DNA of 64,000 nucleotides from an uncultured Gammaproteobacteria bacterium (GCA_913048385.1 CAJWVZ010000016.1:1-64000); one strand, 5' to 3'; counted from the first letter of the stretch, positions 42,504 through 51,550 are shown. Program-made: numbers and translations. Notes: a model not told the origin generated them from the sequence alone.

Positions 42504-43115
42504 CTAAGTATTAGAGAGAACAGCGAATACTGCTATCCACACAATCAAAAGAAAGTGCCAGTAGACTGTACACAGCTCGATACTAAGCCGAAGTTCCTCT
42601 GGTTTTGCCCCAGATAAAAGCCGCAATAAGCTTTTGCTCCAAACCCATAGCCCTCCCAAAATATGCAGTGCATGAAGTCCGGTTAGCAGGTAATAAAAAG
42701 AGTTCGCTGGGTTTGACGTCATAAATAACCCTTGGGCTTGCAGATTTTGCCAAGTCACCATTTGAGCGGCTATAAACAATATGGCGAAGATTCCGCCTGC
42801 CGCAAAGGTCGACTTGACACTCTTTTTCCCAGCTGAGACTACGGCTTTTGATCGTTGAAATAAAAAACTGCTAACAACTAAAAGAGCTGTGTTAAACCAA
42901 AGTTGAGAGGGTTCTGATACTGGCACCCAGTCCGGCAACTCCATGCGAATGACATAACTCACTCCAAACAGAGAGAAAACAATCGAGGCCGCCACGAGGA
43001 AGAAAACCAACGCGACTTTTTCTGGAGGCGCAGAAAAAGTGCCCTCCGCTCGGAGCCCGCCGATGATTCCGGTGCGCTCCCAAGGCTTGTCGGTTATTTG
43101 CTTAAATAAACTCAT
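42504..43115 (-). CDS. heme-copper oxidase subunit III-like protein (first of two)
   Basis: A 203-residue membrane protein of the COX3 family. The segments VALVFFLVAASIVFSLFGVSYV, SQLWFNTALLVVSSFLFQRS, FAILFIAAQMVTWQNLQAQG, and the hallmark GLHALHILGGLWVWSKSLL then TVYWHFLLIVWIAVFAVL are visible. It starts three bases after coxA and precedes a second, more canonical COX3 gene. Pairs of subunit III genes like this are known in some non-proteobacterial caa3 operons, so the operon may have an unusual origin; that is inference. Confidence 0.82.
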   Translation of the reverse strand: MSLFKQITDKPWERTGIIGGLRAEGTFSAPPEKVALVFFLVAASIVFSLFGVSYVIRMELPDWVPVSEPSQLWFNTALLVVSSFLFQRSKAVVSAGKKSVKSTFAAGGIFAILFIAAQMVTWQNLQAQGLFMTSNPANSFYYLLTGLHALHILGGLWVWSKSLLRLLSGAKPEELRLSIELCTVYWHFLLIVWIAVFAVLSNT

Positions 43116-43118
43116 GCT

Positions 43119-44873
43119 TTAGTCATTCTTCGATTCCATCTCCACGTCGGCATCAGCCATATTTTGTGGGATAAAATCTTCTTTGGCGCCAGGAACACTG
43201 TAATCATATGCCCAGCGGTAAACGGTTGGTAACTCCTTTCCCCAATTGCCGTGAATGGGCGGAGTATCTGGGGTCTGCCATTCCAGGGAAGCAGCACCCC
43301 AAGGGTTGCTCTCTGCTTTTTTACCGTTACGAAGGCTCCAAAGGATGTTAATGAAAAAAAGTATCTGAGCAGAGCCAACGATAAGCGCTGCGATAGTGAT
43401 GCCGGCGTTTAAGTCTTGCGCAGATTCAGGAATAAAATCTGTCTGGCCTAGCGCGTAATAGCGCCTCGGAACTCCGAGAAAGCCAAGGTAATGCATCGGT
43501 AAATATATTGCATAAGTCCCAAGGAATGTGATCCAAAAGTGGAGTTTAGCGAGCCCTTCGTGATACATGCGCCCTGACATTTTAGGATACCAGTGATAGA
43601 GCGAGGCAAAAATGACGAGAACGGGGGACACACCCATTACCATATGAAAGTGAGCTACTACAAAATATGTGTCTGAAAGTGGTAAATCAATAACCACGTT
43701 ACCCAGAAACAAGCCTGTTAGCCCACCGTGAATAAAAGTGAAAATGAATCCTATGGCAAAATACATTGGTGCGTTTAAGCGTATATCACCTTCCCACAGC
43801 GTGAGAACCCAATTATATACCTTCAATGCAGTGGGCACCGCAATTATTAAAGTGGTAGTGGCAAAGAAGAAGCCAAAATATGGATTCATCCCACTGACAT
43901 ACATGTGGTGAGCCCACACGATGAAGCTCAATCCACCAATTGCAATGATTGCCCAAACCATCATCCGATAGCCGAAAATATTTTTCCGAGCGTGAGTACT
44001 CAATACATCGGATACAAGGCCGAAGGCTGGCAGCGCTACTATATACACTTCAGGGTGACCAAAAAACCAAAAAAGATGCTGGAAAAGTACCGGACTGCCG
44101 CCGTTATGATCTAGAGCTGTTCCGGATTCGATGATTGCGGGCATAAAGAAACTTGTGCCCAGTAGTGTATCAAAAGTCATCATGATCACAGAGACTAAAA
44201 GCGCTGGAAAGGCAAATAGGCCTAAAACTGTCGCTACAAAGATGCCCCAAACGGTGAGCGGCATCCGCATCAAGGTCATTCCCCGAGCGCGGTTCTGAAG
44301 TATTGTTGTTACGTAGTTTAGACCACCCATGGTGAATGCGACAACGAAGACAGCAAGAGACATAAGCATTAAAATTATGCCCATATCATGGCCGGGCGTA
44401 CCAGCCAAGGTTGCTTGCGGTGGATACAATGTCCAACCTGCTCCAGTTGGACCGCCGCCAACTAAAAAGCTCGCCATTAAAATCAAAACTGACACTAGGT
44501 AGAACCAAAAGCTCAGCATATTGAGAAAAGGAAATACCATATCTCGAGCTCCGATCATCAACGGAACCATGTAGTTACCGAACCCCCCAAGCAAGAGCGC
44601 AGTCAGCATATAAACGACCATGATCATCCCATGCATCGTCACCGATTGGTAATAGGCATTTGGATCGATGAGGTCGAAGGTTTCAGGAAAACCAAGTTGC
44701 ATACGCATCAATAAAGAGAGCATCAGGGCTGCAATTCCAACTAGAATTGCTGTACCTCCGTACTGAATAGCAATTACTTTGTGATCCTGACTCCAGACAT
44801 ACTTTGTTACCCAGCTGTGTGGGTGATGAAGATCAGCTTCGTTGTCTTGATCAGCCAATGGTACGTAAGCCAT
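43119..44873 (-). CDS. coxA: cytochrome c oxidase subunit I (A1-type heme-copper oxidase)
   Basis: Subunit I contains heme a and the heme a3/CuB oxygen-reducing site. The 584 residues span about 12 helices. Visible ligands and channel residues: the low-spin heme His in SVTMHGMIMVVY, the CuB block WFFGHPEVYIVALPAFG with the His-Tyr pair and the A1-type glutamate, VWAHHMYVSGMNP with the two CuB histidines, and the heme a/a3 histidines in DTYFVVAHFHMVMGV. It is in the operon directly after coxB. Full length. Confidence 0.97.
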   Translation of the reverse strand: MAYVPLADQDNEADLHHPHSWVTKYVWSQDHKVIAIQYGGTAILVGIAALMLSLLMRMQLGFPETFDLIDPNAYYQSVTMHGMIMVVYMLTALLLGGFGNYMVPLMIGARDMVFPFLNMLSFWFYLVSVLILMASFLVGGGPTGAGWTLYPPQATLAGTPGHDMGIILMLMSLAVFVVAFTMGGLNYVTTILQNRARGMTLMRMPLTVWGIFVATVLGLFAFPALLVSVIMMTFDTLLGTSFFMPAIIESGTALDHNGGSPVLFQHLFWFFGHPEVYIVALPAFGLVSDVLSTHARKNIFGYRMMVWAIIAIGGLSFIVWAHHMYVSGMNPYFGFFFATTTLIIAVPTALKVYNWVLTLWEGDIRLNAPMYFAIGFIFTFIHGGLTGLFLGNVVIDLPLSDTYFVVAHFHMVMGVSPVLVIFASLYHWYPKMSGRMYHEGLAKLHFWITFLGTYAIYLPMHYLGFLGVPRRYYALGQTDFIPESAQDLNAGITIAALIVGSAQILFFINILWSLRNGKKAESNPWGAASLEWQTPDTPPIHGNWGKELPTVYRWAYDYSVPGAKEDFIPQNMADADVEMESKND

Positions 44874-44922
44874 TTGAACCTCCTTACTTAAACTGCATAA
44901 AAAATTTTTTAAAGTATCGCGC

Positions 44923-46281
44923 TTATCTTAAGGTGCCGAGATAAGCAGCTACATCTCGAATCTCATTCAAACCGGACATTGCTGTAGCCATAGAAACCAT
45001 TTGTTCTCCATACGGGTCTGCTGAGTGTAAGCCTCTGATACCAGCTCTGAAATTACTGATTTGTGTGACAAAATACCAGTCGCTCATCCCAGCTAATTTT
45101 GGCGCATCGGTGTACCAGGTTCCGCTACCACTGTCCAAGTGGCATGCCGCACAATTTCGGTCATAAATGTCAAATCCGTTTTCAATATTCCCTTCAACAA
45201 TGGTCGGTGTTGCAGGAATGTCGGGAAAGGTGCTGACGTATGCGGCCATGTTACGAACCGCATTATCATCGACCAACATATTTGCCATACCAATCATGGC
45301 CGCTCCATTAACATCCCCTTCTCCACCGCGAATACCTTGCTTGAAGTGATTTAACTGACGTTCGACGTACCAGTCTTGGAGTCCGGCAAGCTTTGGGCTA
45401 TTGAGTGCTTGATTGCCTTCTCCGTTTACGCCATGGCACGCCGCACAAACCGCATATGATGCTTGACCTGCTGCTAGGTCGGGTTCTGCCGCTTGTTGCG
45501 TCTGTGCAAATGTGGGCTGCGAGGCAATCCAAGCGTCGTAATCGTCTTGAGTGTCTATAACAATGGCACCGCGCATAATGAAGTGTCCTACCCCACAGAG
45601 TTCTTCGCACAGAATGTCATAACGACCAGCTACTTCTGGTTCGAACCAGAGGTAACTGGTCAACCCTGGGACGAGATCCATTTTAACCCTGAGCTGGGCG
45701 ATCGTGTAGTTGTGTAATACGTCGTTTGACCTGAGGAGCGCTTTGACTGGTTTTCCAACTGGCAAATGCATCTCTGGGGCATTCACAATCACGTCGTCTT
45801 GACCGTTTGGGTCTTCAGGATTGACTCCGAATGGATTTTCCTCGCTTACAAATTCAGTGTCGGCTGTCCCTAATTTGCCATCCGCGCCGGGATAACGGAA
45901 ATTCCACTGCCACTGCTGGCCTAAAACTTCGAATTCAGTTGCATTTTCCGGTGGTTGAACGAAATCTGCCCAAACAAAAAGGCCCGGGGCAAGCATCAAA
46001 ACGACGCCGACTGTAGTAATGGCAGACAACCAGCCTTCCAGTTTGTGGTTCTCCGGCTCATAGGCTGCTTTTTGACCTGAACGATGCCGGAATTTGTAAA
46101 CGCAATACGCCATGAAAGCATTAATCACAACGAATACAGTGCCAGTTACCCAAAATGTAATCAGGATTGTGGTATCGATGGACTGCCAGTTTGAAATGAT
46201 GTCTGTAAACCACCATGGGCTTGCGAAGTGAAAAATCACAGATCCTATAACCAGCGCAAAGATGACAACTGCTAGAGCCAT
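44923..46281 (-). CDS. coxB: cytochrome c oxidase subunit II with two C-terminal cytochrome c4-like domains (caa3-type)
   Basis: Subunit II takes electrons from a c-type cytochrome into the CuA centre. The 452 residues include N-terminal hydrophobic segments (about 1-20, 38-60, 86-105), and a cupredoxin domain with complete CuA ligands (H190 in VLHNY, then CEELCGVGHFIM with C225, E227, C229, H233, M236). Two cytochrome c domains follow, with heme sites CAACH at 279-283 and 377-381. Each heme domain resembles cytochrome c4 (PKLAGLQDWYVERQLNHFKQGIRGG; PKLAGMSDWYFVTQISNFRAGIRG), and the last residues are an AAYLGTLR helix. Two tandem heme domains are less usual than the single one in classical caa3 enzymes. 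A free cytochrome c4 gene lies 6 kb away. Confidence 0.94.
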   Translation of the reverse strand: MALAVVIFALVIGSVIFHFASPWWFTDIISNWQSIDTTILITFWVTGTVFVVINAFMAYCVYKFRHRSGQKAAYEPENHKLEGWLSAITTVGVVLMLAPGLFVWADFVQPPENATEFEVLGQQWQWNFRYPGADGKLGTADTEFVSEENPFGVNPEDPNGQDDVIVNAPEMHLPVGKPVKALLRSNDVLHNYTIAQLRVKMDLVPGLTSYLWFEPEVAGRYDILCEELCGVGHFIMRGAIVIDTQDDYDAWIASQPTFAQTQQAAEPDLAAGQASYAVCAACHGVNGEGNQALNSPKLAGLQDWYVERQLNHFKQGIRGGEGDVNGAAMIGMANMLVDDNAVRNMAAYVSTFPDIPATPTIVEGNIENGFDIYDRNCAACHLDSGSGTWYTDAPKLAGMSDWYFVTQISNFRAGIRGLHSADPYGEQMVSMATAMSGLNEIRDVAAYLGTLR

Positions 46282-46825
46282 AACCTAACCTTTTCCTTAA
46301 AAAGTGAAACTAAAATTAAAAACGACAACAAGCTGCTTTTACGTTTCTGTTCGTATTTCTCGCCGCGTTCAAGAGCGTCAACCTACAATTCTTTTTTTAT
46401 ATTGTTGCTGTAGTTTGTAAATTCCAAAATCTACCTTGCAATGCGTTTTACGCACAGACAAGCAAAATTTTTACCGGCAATTTGATTTTTAGTTGACTGT
46501 TCCAAACCAATTAATTTTTTCGGATGTAATGCTATAGAAGAATGTATATGATCGCAAGTTAATAGCCCTGTTTAAGAGGAAAACTGTCGAAAAATCAGGT
46601 GTTTTTGACAGCTTTCTGTCAGTCCTTGTCTGAGAAAAAAGCTGTATCGACTTGGCCGCCCTTTTCAATAAATCTAGTTGCGACTGATCGGCGTTTACCT
46701 TGAGTTCAAATAATAATCGTGATTGAATGCTGCGCATTAAATTCGCTCTCTGGCAGAAGCGGAGACGTTTATCGCTGACCAGAGCATTTAATTGTATTTA
46801 AGATTCAATCCAAGAGAGTAGTCAC
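46282..46825 (+). promoter_or_regulatory. coxB-ctaB divergent intergenic region
   Basis: A 544-base gap with promoters for coxB (minus) and ctaB (plus). No convincing gene: an 82-codon frame at 46489-46737 on the minus strand has no recognisable content. Visible elements are a TGCG-TTTTA-CGCA inverted repeat near 46440, a short GACAG...CTGTC hairpin near 46605-46620, and a larger stem-loop at 46748-46784. Confidence 0.45.
46748..46784 (+). promoter_or_regulatory. stem-loop in the ctaB leader
   Basis: CTCTGG (46748-46753) pairs with CCAGAG (46779-46784), and AGCG (46758-46761) with CGCT (46773-46776), leaving an 11-base loop and a small internal bulge. It ends 41 bases before ctaB and has no T run, so it is not a terminator. 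It may affect ctaB translation or mRNA stability. Confidence 0.4.
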
Positions 46826-47710
46826 TTGTCCGAGCTAGTTTCTCACAAACCCGCCACGTGGCGTGATTATTACGATATGTGCAAGCCTCGGGTTGTGTTC
46901 CTGATGCTCCTAACCTCTGTTGTTGGGATGTTCTTAGCAGTTCCCGGAATGGTGCCACTCGATATTCTTTTGTTGGGAAATTTCGGTATTGCGTTGGTAG
47001 CCTCCTCTGGGGCAGCCGTAAACCATTTAATCGATCACAAAATCGACATACAAATGTCTCGCACGCATCACCGGCCAGTCGCTCAAGGAAGGGTGAGTCA
47101 GACACAAGCCGGATTATTTGCTCTAGTCATTGGAACACTTGGTATGGCAATTATGATGATCTGGGTCAACCCGTTGAGTGCTTGGTTGACTCTTGCCTCA
47201 TTTATTGGATACGCGTTTATTTATACGGGGTACCTCAAGCACGCAACACCACAAAATATAGTGATTGGCGGACTCGCAGGCGCAATGCCTCCTCTTTTGG
47301 GATGGTCTGCCGTAACCAATACGGTCGATCCTAACGCTCTTATCCTAGTGCTAATTATTTTCGCTTGGACTCCGCCTCACTTTTGGGCGCTCGCCATACA
47401 CAGGAAGGATGAATACGCGAAATCAGGTATCCCGATGCTACCGGTAACCCACGGAGTAAGGGTCACAAAGGTGCACATCTTTGCGTACACCCTTGGGCTG
47501 GTCATTGTTACAATACTCCCATTTTTTACGGGTATGAGCGGCCCGCTTTACTTTGCATCCGCCCTGATTTTTGGCGCGAGGTTCGTATACTGGTCTGTAA
47601 AGCTTTTGTACCGACCGACCGAAACTACTGCAATGGACACTTTTCGCTTTTCTATTGTTTACCTCGCCGCAATATTTATTGCGCTAATGGTCGATCATTA
47701 CACGTTTTAG
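46826..47710 (+). CDS. ctaB: protoheme IX farnesyltransferase (heme O synthase)
   Basis: CtaB (CyoE) adds a farnesyl chain to heme B, making heme O, the precursor of heme A for aa3-type oxidases. The 294 residues form a UbiA-type polytopic protein, with CKPRVVFLMLLTSVVGMF, the first Asp-rich motif region NHLIDHKIDIQMSRTHHRPVAQG, YTGYLKHATPQNIVIGG and FAWTPPHFWALAIHRKDEYAKSG. The start is TTG (46826) with GAGAG upstream. It faces away from the cox operon, and sco follows four bases after it. I see no heme A synthase (ctaA) here. Confidence 0.95.
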   Translation: MSELVSHKPATWRDYYDMCKPRVVFLMLLTSVVGMFLAVPGMVPLDILLLGNFGIALVASSGAAVNHLIDHKIDIQMSRTHHRPVAQGRVSQTQAGLFALVIGTLGMAIMMIWVNPLSAWLTLASFIGYAFIYTGYLKHATPQNIVIGGLAGAMPPLLGWSAVTNTVDPNALILVLIIFAWTPPHFWALAIHRKDEYAKSGIPMLPVTHGVRVTKVHIFAYTLGLVIVTILPFFTGMSGPLYFASALIFGARFVYWSVKLLYRPTETTAMDTFRFSIVYLAAIFIALMVDHYTF

Positions 47711-47713
47711 AGA

Positions 47714-48460
47714 GTGGGGAAAAAAGTGAGTGGGTCCCGTACACTTATTATAGCTTCCGTCATACTTGTTAACATTTCGATTTTTTTTGTTTTTAAGAAT
47801 CTAATCGATTTCCGGCAGTCGATACGGGAGGAAGAAGATTTAAGAAGGCTGGGTGTAACGATTTTCGAAAATGCCCGAACCCTTAAACCATTTACTTTGA
47901 GAGATACCTCAAACCAGCCTTTCAGCAAAGCTAGTCTCCGAAAACCACTTAATTTATTCTTTTTTGGTTTTACTGAATGCCCTGATATTTGTCCGATAAC
48001 CTTACGGGAATATAACAACGCTTTTTTAATGAAAGAATTTGCAACCATAGCGGATTCAATTGATTTTTATTTCGTCTCGGTAGACCCTAATACTGATTCT
48101 CCTGAGGTGATTTCCTCTTACCTAGACTCGTACTCTGCCAAAATTTTTGGCCTTTCCGATATCGACCAGTCAAAGAACACATCCAATGAGGAACTTAGCT
48201 TTGGTGTTTCCTCTCTAGCAGCAGAGCTTTTTGTTTCCTACTCTGATACCGCATCCCTCATAGAGAGCCAAGACAACACGGAAGAGCACCGTCACTCAGA
48301 GTTTCCTCCCGAGCGCGCCAATATGATTACTCATAGCGGTCACATTTCAATAATAAACAAAAACGGGGAGCACGTAGGCGTCATTCGTTCGCCGCACAGA
48401 AGCGAAGATCTCCTTAATGCGTTTACTGTAATTTCGGACAACCATATGATTGTTAATTAG
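47714..48460 (+). CDS. SCO1/SenC-family copper chaperone
   Basis: SCO proteins deliver copper to, or keep reduced, the CuA centre of subunit II. The 248-residue protein has one N-terminal membrane helix (TLIIASVILVNISIFFVFKN), then a thioredoxin-like domain facing the periplasm. The copper ligands are the CPDIC pair in FFGFTECPDICPITLREYN and a histidine in THSGHISIINKNGEHVGV. A negatively charged stretch with several histidines (TEEHRHSEF) lies before the last ligand. Start is GTG at 47714, or GTG at 47726. It is downstream of ctaB and is a partner for the CuA site of CoxB. Confidence 0.9.
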   Translation: MGKKVSGSRTLIIASVILVNISIFFVFKNLIDFRQSIREEEDLRRLGVTIFENARTLKPFTLRDTSNQPFSKASLRKPLNLFFFGFTECPDICPITLREYNNAFLMKEFATIADSIDFYFVSVDPNTDSPEVISSYLDSYSAKIFGLSDIDQSKNTSNEELSFGVSSLAAELFVSYSDTASLIESQDNTEEHRHSEFPPERANMITHSGHISIINKNGEHVGVIRSPHRSEDLLNAFTVISDNHMIVN

Positions 48461-48796
48461 ATAAACTTTAATTCCTTTGCAAATCTTGAGTTGTAACCAG
48501 AGCAAGACAATACAAAGTGATTGCCGCTGCCACCTTACCGGGGCCAAAATGCTAAAGTGAAAAGGCTCAAATACCTTCTCGTTTTGCCAGATATTGACCA
48601 ATCGGTACTATAATTGACGCTTAATGGTTTTCAAGTTATTGACAACGAAATTAACATTCTAAGGCACGATATTCAAATTGCGCTTGGTAGGTATGGTAAC
48701 TTTATAAAACAAACAGCAAAAGGCCTTTCAAATTGTTTGATACCAAGATAGTTTAAGTTTCAATTATTCAAGCGCTTATGAACAAAGGACACCTTG
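48461..48796 (+). promoter_or_regulatory. sco-polA intergenic region with candidate polA promoter
   Basis: No gene is visible in 336 bases. A -35 like TTGCCA at 48584-48589 and a perfect -10 TATAAT at 48609-48614, 19 bases apart, would start a transcript near 48621, with a leader of about 175 bases before polA. A second TTGACA at 48637-48642 has no good -10. The long leader could hold a regulatory structure, but I identify none. Confidence 0.35.
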
Positions 48797-51550
48797 ATGA
48801 CTGAATATAAGAGATTAATACTCGTTGACGGATCTTCTTATTTATTTCGTGCTTTCCATGCCTTGCCGCCGCTAGTGAACAGTAAGCAGATACCAACCGG
48901 TGCTGTTAAAGGCGTTATTAACATGATTAGGAGCATGATTAAAAGCAATCCGGACAGTAACGTAGTAATAGTTTTTGACGCTAAAGGTAAAACATTTCGC
49001 AACGATCTATACGATGACTATAAAGCTCATCGCCCTCCCATGCCAGATGAATTAAAAGTCCAGATAGCCCCAATCCATAGAATAGTACAGGCCATGGGTC
49101 TGCCGGTACTCATAATTGATGGGGTTGAGGCTGACGATGTTATCGGGACGCTTGCGCGCGAAGCTTCGGAGGCGGGAATATCAACTTTGATTTCAACTGG
49201 AGACAAGGATCTGGCACAGCTTGTGGATGATCAAGTGAGCCTGATAAATACTATGACTAATGAGGCGCTAGATGTCGATGGCGTAAAGTCAAAGTTTGGT
49301 GTTTATCCTAATCAAATTATTGATTATTTAGCCCTAGTTGGTGACAGCGCAGATAATATTCCAGGTGTTCCTTCAGTCGGGCCAAAAACCGCGGTTAAGT
49401 GGCTTTCAGAGTATCAATCTATGTTGAATATTATTGATAACGCCCCTCTCATAACGGGGAAAGTTGGAGAAAGGCTGAGGGAAAGCATTGATGTTTTGTT
49501 GTTGTCTTATGAGCTCGCTACGATAAAAATCGACGTCGACCTAAAAACGGGGGTGAAAGACTTAAAGCAGAAGGATGCAGATAATACAGAGCTGCTTAAG
49601 CTATTTTCAGAGCTTGAATTTAAAACGTGGGTTAACGAGCTTAAAAACGAGGGAGCTGAATTCAATCTCAGCGATGAGTCGATAGTTGAAAAAACAACAG
49701 TTACTCGGACATTTAGTGAAATCAAAAATATCGATTTAAATTATTCGCTTGTTGACAGCGAAAAAGGTTTGAAAGATCTTATCGTATCTTGCGAAAGTTT
49801 CAATTGTATCGGCTTAAGTTTTGAAGTTGACACTGAGCATTTCATGGATGCTAAGATCGTTGGAATTGGTTTGAGTTTTGAACCAGGGCACGGCGTGTAT
49901 ATTCCCTTAAATCATGTCACGGTAGAACAAAAATCAGATAGCAAGCAACTAGATGCCTTCTTCGTATTTAATCAGCTGAAGCCAGTTTTAGAAAATGATT
50001 TAGTTCTAAAAGCAGGCCATGATTTAAAAAATATGGCCCATGTTTTTGAAAACCATGGTGTGAATTTGACGCCATTAAAGGCAGATATCATGGTGGCTAG
50101 TTATGTGTATGACTCGGTGTCGAGCAAGCATCGATTGTTTGACATAGCGAGAGATCGGCTTGGGCTTGAGATGACCGATTTCGAATTTCTGCTCGGCAAG
50201 GGCCGAAATAAAAAAACGGTATCGCAGGTAGCACCAGTCGATGTAATGAAGGTTTCCGCAGAGAAGGCAGATTTTTCCTTGCGTTCCTGGCTTATCTTAA
50301 ATCATTTGTTGTCTGAGTCCGGCGTTCTGCACGACGTATTTCGCTATTTTGAGCAGCCGTTGATTCAGGTTCTTAAGGATATTGAGAAGTTTGGGGTCTC
50401 TGTTGACCAGTCAGCGTTGCGAATGCAGAGCTCGGATCTTGAGGTTCAGCTTAAAAGTTTGGCAACGGAAGTTTTCAACTTAGCTGGAGAAAATTTTAAT
50501 CTGGGTTCGCCAAAGCAACTACAATCTATTCTTTACGATAAGCTTGGGTTGCCGATGCTTAAGAAAACAAAAACGGGTCAGCCTTCCACCGCAGAACCTG
50601 TTCTTGCAGAGCTTGCTGAAAGCTTTGAGTTGCCTCGTTTGATTTTGGAATATCGATCACTTAGCAAAATTAAGTCAACTTACACTGATAAGTTACCCCT
50701 GCAAATCCAGAATCGCACAAAGAGGATACACTCTTCCTTCCAACAGGCTGTGACGGCCACTGGCCGGCTTTCATCAACAGACCCTAATTTGCAAAATATA
50801 CCGATCCGCACCCACGAAGGTCGCCGTGTCAGAAAGGCGTTTATAAGTGTTCCTGACTATAAGTTGTTGGCAGCAGATTACTCGCAAGTCGAATTAAGAA
50901 TTATGGCGCATTTGTCTCAAGACCCGGGTTTGCTTGCTGCGTTTAATTCGGACCAAGACGTTCACCGGGCAACTGCTTCTGATGTTTTCAGTGTGGCCAT
51001 TAACGACGTGAGTGACGAAGAGAGAAGGAGTGCAAAAGCTATAAATTTCGGCCTTATTTACGGGATGTCTGCTTTTGGCTTGGCGAAGCAGTTAAATATC
51101 GGCCGGCAAGAGGCTTCTGAATATATTGAGCGTTACTTTGCAAAGTACCCGAATGTAAAAAACTATATGGATCAAACACAATCTTTTGCTGGTGAGAAAG
51201 GCTTTGTGGAGACTATATTTGGGCGGCGGTTATATCTTCCTGATATTAATGCTGGTAACGGTATGTTGAGAAAAGCAGCCCAGCGAACAGCGATTAATGC
51301 GCCTATGCAGGGCTCTGCTGCAGACATTATAAAAAGAGCAATGATTGATATTTACAACTGGTTACCGGAAAGCGGGTTAGATGCTCGAATGCTTCTGCAA
51401 GTGCACGATGAGCTAGTATTTGAGGTCCATCACAAAGACGTGGAGCTGGTTACAGAAGGCGTTAATTTTCGAATGATGAGTGCTGCCTCCCTTTCCGTGC
51501 CTTTGGTCGTAGATATTGGGGTTGGCAATAACTGGGATGAGGCCCATTAA
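48797..51550 (+). CDS. polA: DNA polymerase I, proofreading site apparently lost
   Basis: Pol I fills gaps and removes RNA primers. The 917 residues (ATG at 48797, AGGA seven bases upstream) comprise a 5' nuclease (LILVDGSSYLFRAFHAL, VEADDVIGTLA, VGDSADNIPGVPSVGPKTA), the 3'-5' exonuclease fold (about 310-500), and the polymerase with intact motifs (LLAADYSQVELRIMAHLS, RRSAKAINFGLIYGMSAFG, QVHDELVFEVH). In ungapped alignment to E. coli Pol I as I recall it, the exonuclease residues D355, E357, D424 and D501 correspond to Glu, Asp, Met and Lys (FEVD, LKNM, SAEKAD), and Y497 to Val. The fold is retained but the metal-binding residues are not, so the enzyme probably lacks proofreading. The 5' nuclease appears complete. 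Confidence 0.96.
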   Translation: MTEYKRLILVDGSSYLFRAFHALPPLVNSKQIPTGAVKGVINMIRSMIKSNPDSNVVIVFDAKGKTFRNDLYDDYKAHRPPMPDELKVQIAPIHRIVQAMGLPVLIIDGVEADDVIGTLAREASEAGISTLISTGDKDLAQLVDDQVSLINTMTNEALDVDGVKSKFGVYPNQIIDYLALVGDSADNIPGVPSVGPKTAVKWLSEYQSMLNIIDNAPLITGKVGERLRESIDVLLLSYELATIKIDVDLKTGVKDLKQKDADNTELLKLFSELEFKTWVNELKNEGAEFNLSDESIVEKTTVTRTFSEIKNIDLNYSLVDSEKGLKDLIVSCESFNCIGLSFEVDTEHFMDAKIVGIGLSFEPGHGVYIPLNHVTVEQKSDSKQLDAFFVFNQLKPVLENDLVLKAGHDLKNMAHVFENHGVNLTPLKADIMVASYVYDSVSSKHRLFDIARDRLGLEMTDFEFLLGKGRNKKTVSQVAPVDVMKVSAEKADFSLRSWLILNHLLSESGVLHDVFRYFEQPLIQVLKDIEKFGVSVDQSALRMQSSDLEVQLKSLATEVFNLAGENFNLGSPKQLQSILYDKLGLPMLKKTKTGQPSTAEPVLAELAESFELPRLILEYRSLSKIKSTYTDKLPLQIQNRTKRIHSSFQQAVTATGRLSSTDPNLQNIPIRTHEGRRVRKAFISVPDYKLLAADYSQVELRIMAHLSQDPGLLAAFNSDQDVHRATASDVFSVAINDVSDEERRSAKAINFGLIYGMSAFGLAKQLNIGRQEASEYIERYFAKYPNVKNYMDQTQSFAGEKGFVETIFGRRLYLPDINAGNGMLRKAAQRTAINAPMQGSAADIIKRAMIDIYNWLPESGLDARMLLQVHDELVFEVHHKDVELVTEGVNFRMMSAASLSVPLVVDIGVGNNWDEAH

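Noticed and set aside
46489-46737. 82-codon minus-strand frame in the coxB-ctaB gap
   Set aside because: No recognisable motif, no clear ribosome site, and it lies in an AT-rich promoter region.
48347-48601. 84-codon minus-strand frame overlapping the end of sco
   Set aside because: Largely antisense to sco and to the polA leader, with no family features.
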